From: Deltaproteobacteria bacterium
GTDB lineage: Bacteria > Myxococcota_A > Polyangia > Polyangiales > Houyiibacteriaceae
Reading direction: 5' to 3'
Length of the DNA: 12,607 bases
Assembly: GCA_003647035.1 (NCBI GenBank)
Contig: QMMB01000041.1
Coordinates: 1-12,607, forward strand
Shown here: positions 7,068 through 12,607 of the stretch, piece after piece
How positions within the stretch are numbered: the first letter of the stretch is position 1
Layout of the letters: every line of letters begins with the position of its first letter
Made by a program: the position numbers and the translations under genes
Notes under the pieces: generated by a model
Databases searched by the model: none
What the model saw: the letters and a program-made list of their open reading frames with translations, nothing else
What the model was told of the DNA's origin: nothing

Positions 7068-7226
7068 AACTACAATTGCCTACATCGGGCAGTGCCCCAA
7101 TCATGGGCTCTGCAGCGCACGGCCTTTTACGGGTTTTGGGGTCCAAATGCCAGCGAAGACCCACTCGCTGCCCAGACGCCGATGGCGCACGGCTAGAAAT
7201 CGGCGAAAATGCAGGAATTCATGACC
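7068..7226. other. Divergent intergenic region between carboxylase operon and IMPase gene
   Basis: About 160 bp that should hold promoters for both directions. I see no clear -35/-10 pair on either strand. Small symmetric elements are present: TTTGG-GGT-CCAAA at 7135-7147 and GCCC/GGGC around 7095-7108. Nothing resembles a GEMM-type riboswitch, a tRNA or a longer repeat. Confidence 0.4.
7213..7216 (+). promoter_or_regulatory. Ribosome binding site of the IMPase gene
   Basis: AGGA lies ten bases before ATG 7227 and four before ATG 7221. The longer start at 7209 would have this AGGA inside the gene and has no Shine-Dalgarno of its own. The closely spaced ATGs make 7227 the best choice, with 7221 next. 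Confidence 0.45.
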
Positions 7227-8036
7227 ATGACAGAGGACGGTCAGCGCGCCGTAGAGATTGCGGAGCGCGTGGCGCGCGAAGCCGGCCAGCTCGTGATGCA
7301 AGGCTGGCGCTCGGGCGTGGAGGTCTCTCGCAAGGGACGCTTCGACTTGCTGACCGAGTACGACCTCGCAAGCGAGCGTTTGATCCGCGACCAACTCTCG
7401 CGGGAGTTCCCCACGCACCGAATCATAGGAGAGGAGAACGCGGAGAGCGGCGAGGGAGAGCTGGTCTGGTACGTCGACCCGATCGACGGAACGACCAACT
7501 TCGCCCACGGGCACTTCTTCTTCGGCGTGTCGATCGCGCTCTACCGCGGATCGCAGGGCTTGGCCGGGGTTGTCCACGCGCCGGCGCTCGGCGTCACCTG
7601 GAAGGCGGCGAAGGGTATGGGCGCATTCCGCAATGGAAAACGCTGCTCGGTGTCAGCACGCGCCCAGCTCGAGGAGGCGGTCTGCGCAACCGGGTTTCCC
7701 TACGACCGCTGGAAGAATCCTGACAACAACCACGCAGAGCTCGCGCTGTTTCTGCAGCGGGCTAGAGGCATTCGGCGCTGCGGCGCCGCATCAGTCGACC
7801 TCTGCTTAGTCGCCGACGGCACCTACGACATCTACTGGGAGCAAGGGCTGAACGCGTGGGACATGTGCGCCGGAGCGCTGCTCGTGCTGGAGGCGGGCGG
7901 CCAGCTTTCGACCTACGAGGGCGACGCGGCCGACCCACGCACCGGAAAGCTAATTGCATCCAATGGCGTGTTGCACGACGTGGCGGTTCGCACGATTCGT
8001 GAGGCACGCAACAAAGTTCCGTCCGACAAGCCGTGA
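7227..8036 (+). CDS. Inositol monophosphatase family phosphatase (SuhB-like)
   Basis: A 269-residue soluble Mg2+-dependent phosphatase of the FIG/IMPase superfamily, full length for the family (about 260-275). Visible metal and catalytic motifs: DLLTEYD (the usual DxVTxxD), GEEN with Glu70, DPIDGTTNF with Asp84 and Asp87, and WDMCAG with Asp212 of the C-terminal WDxxAG motif. Family members hydrolyse myo-inositol phosphates and sometimes fructose-1,6-bisphosphate or nucleotide phosphates such as PAP; SuhB in E. coli also acts in rRNA transcription antitermination. The GTTNFAHG continuation fits the IMPase/SuhB branch better than CysQ. Starts at 7209 and 7221 are also in frame, but the AGGA at 7213 favours 7227. 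The hybrid kinase gene follows in the same direction with no terminator seen between them, so they may be co-transcribed. The link between the two functions is unknown. Confidence 0.93.
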   Translation: MTEDGQRAVEIAERVAREAGQLVMQGWRSGVEVSRKGRFDLLTEYDLASERLIRDQLSREFPTHRIIGEENAESGEGELVWYVDPIDGTTNFAHGHFFFGVSIALYRGSQGLAGVVHAPALGVTWKAAKGMGAFRNGKRCSVSARAQLEEAVCATGFPYDRWKNPDNNHAELALFLQRARGIRRCGAASVDLCLVADGTYDIYWEQGLNAWDMCAGALLVLEAGGQLSTYEGDAADPRTGKLIASNGVLHDVAVRTIREARNKVPSDKP

Positions 8037-8067
8037 AACACGCGCCACGGGCCGATACACTGAGTCT

Positions 8068-10254
8068 GTGGGGGCGCGCTGGAAGGAAGAGGAGAACTGG
8101 GAATCGGACTCGGCTCCGTCCGTCGACACGCTCGCCGCCCTAGTGCCCCTGACCGCAAGCGAGCGCCGGGGGGTCATGAACACGATCACCGGGCGGCACC
8201 TCGTCACGATGGTGATCTGCGGCGGGATCGCGTACCTCGGGCTATCCGCAGGGCAGTGGTCCGCCGACCTCGACCAGACCGGGCTCAAGCTGATGACCAT
8301 GTACGGGCTCACCGGCGCGGCGATGCTCGCGCTCGGGTGGCGCGCATATCGGCAACCGCCTCCGCTCGCGTGGTCGGTCCACATCGCCGGTGCCATATTC
8401 GTCGTAATCACAGCCACCTTCACGCTGGGGTACGCGCTCAGCGGCGATCCGTCCGATTTCTACCTCTATGTCTTGATCCAGTTCGCCGCAGGCGCGCTAG
8501 TTCACAGTCGAAGATGGGTCATCGCGATCATGGTTCTCGGGGACGTCGGCTGGGCCATCACGTCGCTTGGGGTCGAGGGCGTCAACTGGGGGCAGAGCGC
8601 CGGCTACCTGATAGGTTTCTCTGCCGTCACGCTCGGCATGAACTACGCCCGAGGCCGCACGCTCGTTCGAATGGAGGAGCTTCGGGTCGCCGCCGAACGT
8701 GCTTCTCGAGCGAAGACCGAGTTCTTGGCCAACATGAGCCACGAGGTCCGGACGCCGATGAACGGGGTCCTCGGATTGAGTGCCCTCCTGCTCGACACGA
8801 AGCTCGACGGCAAGCAGGAGAAGATGATCACAGCGATTCGCGAGTCGGCGGACGCCCTCATCGGCATCGTCGACGGGATTCTCGACTTCTCACAGTTGCA
8901 GAACGGTCAAGTCGTGCTGGAGCGCGCTCCGTTCGACATGAGCACCCTCATCGACGGTGTGGTGGCCCTCATGCAACCACGCGCCGCCGCCAAGGGGCTT
9001 CAGCTCGAGTCGGAGATGAAGGGATTCACGAAGCGACGTTTCATCGGAGACGGCGGCCGCATCCGGCAGATCCTCCTCAATCTGATCAACAATGCGATCA
9101 AGTTCACCGACTCGGGGTTCGTTGTCATCAGTGCAGAGGTCGTCGAGCAGTCCGACGCGACTCGCATTCGGCTTTGCGTGCGGGACACGGGGGTTGGCAT
9201 TCCCGAGGAATCGCTCGACAGCATCTTCACGCGCTACCACCAGAGCAACGCAAGCTCGCATCGAGGGGCGGGCGGAAGCGGTTTGGGGCTTGCGATCACC
9301 AAGCACCTCGTCGATCTGATGGAGGGAACGCTCGACGTGACGAGCAAGCTGAACGAAGGAACGAGCTTCCAGGTGGAGATCAACCTCGACCCAGGGCCCG
9401 AAGACACCCTGCGCGTCGCTGACTCCACCGGTACCGGTGACCTCTTGATTCGGGAAGGCGTGCGCGTGCTGATCGCGGAGGACAACCCGACGAGCCGCAT
9501 GGTGACCGAAGCGCTCTTGAAGAAACTGTCGTGTGATGTCGACATCGCGATGGACGGCCGGGAAGCGCTCCAAAAGACAAAGGACACGGACTACGACATC
9601 GTGTTCATGGATTGCTACATGCCGCTGATGGACGGCTTTCAAGCGACGCAACGCATTCGGCGGTCCCCAAAGAATGAGAACCTGCCCGTCATCGCCCTGA
9701 CAGCAAGCGTCACGGAAGACGATCGAACCCGCTGTCGCGAAGCCGGAATGAACGACACCGTTGCAAAGCCGGTCCGGATGTCGATGCTCGCCGAGGCGCT
9801 CGAACGATGGGTTCCCGTTTCCGGCGCCCAGTCGATGAGACCCGTATCCACGCTGCCGCCACCCGCCACGCTCGACCTGCACATGGTCCGCCAACTGGTG
9901 TCGCTCGACGGCGAAGATGACGACTTCATCCGAGACGTCATGGTGAGCTATGTCCAACAGCTCGAGGATTCCGCAAAGAAGATCGGCCAGGCGCTGCAGG
10001 ACGGAGACATGGAAACCGTGCGCCTGACCGCTCACTCGATCAAGGGTGCCAGCAAACAGATCGGCGCGGCGAGAGTCGGCGACTTTCTCGGCGACATCGA
10101 GCGTGAAAACGATGTCGAGGCGGCAAGGCAGCTCCTCGAACAGGTCGAAAAGGAAGTGCCTCGTGTCGCCAAGGCGGTGCAGGCCTTACTCCGCCGCACC
10201 GGCTCGCGTGCGATCCGCCAGCGTTGTGGCGAGTGGGAGCTTACTAGTAGCTAG
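8068..10254 (+). CDS. Membrane-bound hybrid histidine kinase (6 TM - HisKA - HATPase - REC - HPt)
   Basis: About 728 residues from GTG 8068. Six predicted membrane helices (about 44-62, 72-93, 101-124, 131-147, 150-169, 176-193) joined by short loops, so there is no real periplasmic sensor and the stimulus probably acts within the membrane. A short helical linker leads to HisKA with MSHEVRTPMNG (His225), then HATPase_c with N-box Asn341/342, DTGVGIP and GSGLGL from 403. The receiver has acidic pocket E471/D472, phospho-acceptor Asp515 in FMDCYMP, LTAS and Lys567 in AKPV. The HPt domain has His656 in TAHSIKGAS. All phosphorelay residues are present, giving His-Asp-His transfer to a separate, unlinked response regulator. 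Start uncertain: neither GTG 8068 nor ATG 8176 has a proper Shine-Dalgarno. The 36 codons between them have about 86% G or C in third position, like coding DNA, so I prefer 8068. It converges on gyrB with a 7-base gap. Confidence 0.92.
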   Translation: MGARWKEEENWESDSAPSVDTLAALVPLTASERRGVMNTITGRHLVTMVICGGIAYLGLSAGQWSADLDQTGLKLMTMYGLTGAAMLALGWRAYRQPPPLAWSVHIAGAIFVVITATFTLGYALSGDPSDFYLYVLIQFAAGALVHSRRWVIAIMVLGDVGWAITSLGVEGVNWGQSAGYLIGFSAVTLGMNYARGRTLVRMEELRVAAERASRAKTEFLANMSHEVRTPMNGVLGLSALLLDTKLDGKQEKMITAIRESADALIGIVDGILDFSQLQNGQVVLERAPFDMSTLIDGVVALMQPRAAAKGLQLESEMKGFTKRRFIGDGGRIRQILLNLINNAIKFTDSGFVVISAEVVEQSDATRIRLCVRDTGVGIPEESLDSIFTRYHQSNASSHRGAGGSGLGLAITKHLVDLMEGTLDVTSKLNEGTSFQVEINLDPGPEDTLRVADSTGTGDLLIREGVRVLIAEDNPTSRMVTEALLKKLSCDVDIAMDGREALQKTKDTDYDIVFMDCYMPLMDGFQATQRIRRSPKNENLPVIALTASVTEDDRTRCREAGMNDTVAKPVRMSMLAEALERWVPVSGAQSMRPVSTLPPPATLDLHMVRQLVSLDGEDDDFIRDVMVSYVQQLEDSAKKIGQALQDGDMETVRLTAHSIKGASKQIGAARVGDFLGDIERENDVEAARQLLEQVEKEVPRVAKAVQALLRRTGSRAIRQRCGEWELTSS

Positions 10255-10261
10255 TGCGAGT

Positions 10262-12607
10262 CTATATGTCGAGGTTGGTGACGTTGAGCGCGTTGTTCTC
10301 GATGAACGCGCGCCGGGGCTCGACTTGGTCGCCCATCAGAACGCTGAAAAGCTCTTCCGCTTCCAGGGCATCCTCGATGCGCACCTGAAGAAGCGTCCGG
10401 GTCTCTGGGTCCATGGTGGTCTCCCAGAGCTCTTCTGGGTTCATCTCGCCGAGGCCCTTGTAGCGCTGAATACCGAGACCCTTTCGGGCACGGGCGTCCA
10501 TCGTGGCCCACAGGGCCTCGATGTCCGGAATCTCGGAAGGCTCCCCCGTAGGCTGGCCCGCTTTGTCTAGCGCCGTCAGCACGAACGGGAGTTCCCCCAA
10601 CGCTCGAATGCCTAGATAGATCTGGCGGAGCTCAGTGAGGTTGCCCGCGGAAAGAAAATCGAAATCGAGGGTCGTGACGCGCTCCGTCGGACCGTCTTGC
10701 GTCCGGATGAGGACGCGCTGCCGGTCGTGCTCTTCGTCTTGTTCGATAGTCACCTCGAGCTCGCCTTCGCGCTTGGAATGGACGAATTTTTCGAGCGCAG
10801 CGATTCCGTCCTCCACCTTCTTCCGATCCGCCAGGTCCTCGACCTCGAGGTCGGTCGCAGTCACGAGCGCCTCGACGACGAGCGGGTCGACTCTATGCCC
10901 CATGTTCTCGAGCAGCAGGCGGAATCGAGCCACGTCCTTGACCAACTTGCGAAGAGGCTCCCCGGCGAGCTGAGTGCTGCCTTTCTTCATACTGAGCTGG
11001 ACGTTGTCGGTGCCCAGCTCGATCAGGTGCGCGCTCATCGCTTCGTCGTTTTGGAGGTACCGAAGCTTCTTACCCTTCTTCACCTTGTAGAGCGGCGGCT
11101 GCGCGATGTAGAGATATCCCTTGTCGATCAGCTGCGGCATCTGGCGATAGAAGAACGTCAGCAATAGTGTGCGGATGTGCGAACCGTCGACGTCCGCGTC
11201 CGTCATGATGATGACCTGATGGTAGCGGAGCTTTTCGATGTCGAAGTTGTCGCCGCCCTCGACGCCGCAGCCGAGCGCTGTGATCAGCGTGCCGATCTCC
11301 GCGCTCGAAATCATCTTTTCGAAACGCGCGCGTTCGACGTTGAGGATTTTTCCGCGCAGCGGAAGAATCGCTTGGAAGCGGCGGTCTCTGCCTTGCTTTG
11401 CGCTGCCACCCGCCGAGTCACCCTCGACGATGTAAATCTCGCTCTCGCTCGCATCCTTGCTTTGGCAGTCTGCGAGCTTGCCGGGAAGAGTGCTCGCGTC
11501 GAGGACACCTTTGCGCTGTACCATCTCGCGCGCCCGGCGTGCGGCTTCACGCGCGCGCGCCGCAAGGACCGTCTTTTCGACGATGCGCCTGCCGGCCTTG
11601 GGCTCTTCTTCGAGGTATTGGCTGAGCTTCTCGTTGAGGATGCTCTCGACGATGCCTTTGACCTCGCTCGACACCAGTTTGTCTTTGGTCTGCGAGGAGA
11701 ACGACGGGTCTGGGTGCTTCACCGACATGATGGCGGTCAATCCCTCACGCACGTCCTCGCCGCTGAGCGGATTCTGGAGGTCTTTGAGTAGTTTCTCTCG
11801 CGATCCGTACTGGTTGATGACGCGCGTCAAGGCGGTGCGGAGGCCGGTCAGATGGGTGCCGCCATCGCGATTGAAGACGTTGTTCGTGTACGGGAAAATC
11901 GACTCGTTGTAGGAGTCGCTCCACTGCATCGCAATCTCCACATCCACGCCGTCTTTAACCGAGTGAAGGTAGATGACGTCGTCGTGGAGCGGAGTCTTTT
12001 TCTTGTTGAGCGACTCGACGAACTCGCGAATCCCGCCCTCGAACTTGTGGACGACTTTCTTGCCCTCGCCGCGCTCGTCCTCGAGTGAAACCTCGAGGCC
12101 CGCGTTGAGAAACGATATCTCACGCAAGCGATTGTTGAGCACCTCGAAGCTGAACTCCGTCATCGTGAAGATTTCAGGGTCGGGCTTGAACGTGACTTTG
12201 GTGCCTGTCTTGTTGCTCGTGCCAATCGCCTCGAGTGGCGCCTTCGGAGCCCCGCGTTCGTACTCTTGGAACCAGAGCTTGCCCTCGCGGCGGATCTCCA
12301 TCTTGAGCCATTCGCTGACCGCGTTGACCGCGCTGACGCCAACACCGTGCAACCCGGCCGACACCGAATAGCTGTCGCTGTTGAACTTCCCGCCAGCGTG
12401 AAGCTGAGTCATGACCACCTCGGCGGCACTCACTCCCTTGTCGTGCATGCCAACCGGTATGCCTCGGCCGTTGTCGACGACGGTGACCGACCCTGCCGAG
12501 TGAACGATGACTTGGACAGCGTCGCAGTGGCCCGCGAGGGGCTCGTCAACCGCGTTATCGACGGCTTCCCAAACCAGATGGTGCAGGCCGGATCCGTCGT
12601 GCGGATC
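10262..12607 (-). CDS. gyrB: DNA gyrase subunit B (5' end beyond window)
   Basis: 781 residues are visible and the frame stays open to the right edge. Alignment by eye with E. coli GyrB suggests about 28 N-terminal residues are missing, giving a full length near 809 (E. coli 804). The protein is the ATPase subunit of the GyrA2GyrB2 topoisomerase that introduces negative supercoils. GHKL ATPase: the visible sequence opens with DGSGLHH, then EAVDNAVDE, DNGRGIP and GLHGVGVSAVNA. Transducer in the middle. TOPRIM: EGDSAGGSAKQGRDR with the catalytic Glu near visible residue 395, LPLRGKILNVE, and the metal-binding DADVDGSH. C-terminal GIQRYKGLGEMN and a GyrB-type tail. About 170 residues between TOPRIM and that tail match the insertion found in Gram-negative GyrB and argue against ParE. 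Aminocoumarin-contact residues (REGK Arg, KTGT Thr) look wild-type. The family's DEALAGH reads DEPLAGH here. dnaA, dnaN and recF are not in view. Confidence 0.97.
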   Translation of the reverse strand, partial: DPHDGSGLHHLVWEAVDNAVDEPLAGHCDAVQVIVHSAGSVTVVDNGRGIPVGMHDKGVSAAEVVMTQLHAGGKFNSDSYSVSAGLHGVGVSAVNAVSEWLKMEIRREGKLWFQEYERGAPKAPLEAIGTSNKTGTKVTFKPDPEIFTMTEFSFEVLNNRLREISFLNAGLEVSLEDERGEGKKVVHKFEGGIREFVESLNKKKTPLHDDVIYLHSVKDGVDVEIAMQWSDSYNESIFPYTNNVFNRDGGTHLTGLRTALTRVINQYGSREKLLKDLQNPLSGEDVREGLTAIMSVKHPDPSFSSQTKDKLVSSEVKGIVESILNEKLSQYLEEEPKAGRRIVEKTVLAARAREAARRAREMVQRKGVLDASTLPGKLADCQSKDASESEIYIVEGDSAGGSAKQGRDRRFQAILPLRGKILNVERARFEKMISSAEIGTLITALGCGVEGGDNFDIEKLRYHQVIIMTDADVDGSHIRTLLLTFFYRQMPQLIDKGYLYIAQPPLYKVKKGKKLRYLQNDEAMSAHLIELGTDNVQLSMKKGSTQLAGEPLRKLVKDVARFRLLLENMGHRVDPLVVEALVTATDLEVEDLADRKKVEDGIAALEKFVHSKREGELEVTIEQDEEHDRQRVLIRTQDGPTERVTTLDFDFLSAGNLTELRQIYLGIRALGELPFVLTALDKAGQPTGEPSEIPDIEALWATMDARARKGLGIQRYKGLGEMNPEELWETTMDPETRTLLQVRIEDALEAEELFSVLMGDQVEPRRAFIENNALNVTNLDI

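Noticed and set aside
8890..10035. Minus-strand open frame of 381 codons opposite the hybrid kinase
   Set aside because: The plus strand encodes contiguous HisKA, HATPase, REC and HPt motifs. The antisense translation has none.
10243..10255. ACTAG-TAG-CTAGT inverted repeat at the end of the hybrid kinase gene, as a possible terminator
   Set aside because: The stem is only five A/T-rich pairs, overlaps the stop codon and has no T-run on either side.
10262..12607. Assignment as ParE (topoisomerase IV) instead of GyrB
   Set aside because: The EGDSAGGSAKQGRDR and LPLRGKILNVE wording, the long insertion after TOPRIM and the C-terminal tail are of GyrB type.

Overview
This is ordinary, densely coded bacterial DNA of high GC content. 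It holds seven protein genes and no RNA genes, mobile elements or CRISPR arrays. The gene types suggest a deltaproteobacterial or Myxococcota-like organism: a large exported lipoprotein, an all-in-one hybrid histidine kinase, a GGDEF enzyme with the substitution known from Geobacter, Bdellovibrio and Myxococcus cGAMP synthases, and a divergent biotin carboxylase. That placement is an inference from gene content; no rRNA or full marker gene is present to prove it.

Layout from left to right. Positions 1-1371 (minus) encode the N-terminal 457 residues of a lipoprotein that runs off the left edge. It is divergent from a GAF-GGDEF signalling enzyme (1494-2549, plus) across a 122-bp intergenic region with a TACAAT hexamer on each strand. 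The GGDEF gene converges, with a 10-bp gap, on a two-gene acyl-CoA carboxylase operon on the minus strand. In that operon the carboxyltransferase (5364-7067) comes first and overlaps by one base the biotin carboxylase/biotin carrier fusion (2560-5364). Divergent from the operon, across about 160 bp, are an inositol monophosphatase family gene (7227-8036, plus) and a membrane hybrid histidine kinase (about 8068-10254, plus), probably co-transcribed. The kinase converges, with a 7-bp gap, on gyrB (10262-12607, minus), which lacks only about its first 28 codons at the right edge.

How the genes work together. The two carboxylase genes supply all the catalytic parts of a biotin-dependent acyl-CoA carboxylase: ATP-dependent carboxylation of biotin, the biotin carrier, and transfer to an acyl-CoA. 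The substrate (acetyl, propionyl or another acyl-CoA) cannot be read from the sequence. The hybrid kinase carries H, D and HPt phosphorelay modules in one chain but no output domain, so its final response regulator must be encoded elsewhere. gyrB is a housekeeping gene.

The most interesting observation is in the GGDEF enzyme. The aspartate that recognises guanine in ordinary diguanylate cyclases (PleD D344) is a serine, which is the hallmark of Hypr GGDEF enzymes that make 3',3'-cGAMP, and the RxxD inhibitory site is missing. The second is the biotin carboxylase, which keeps its catalytic residues but has about 60 extra residues before the ATP-binding glycine loop and a long unassigned central region.
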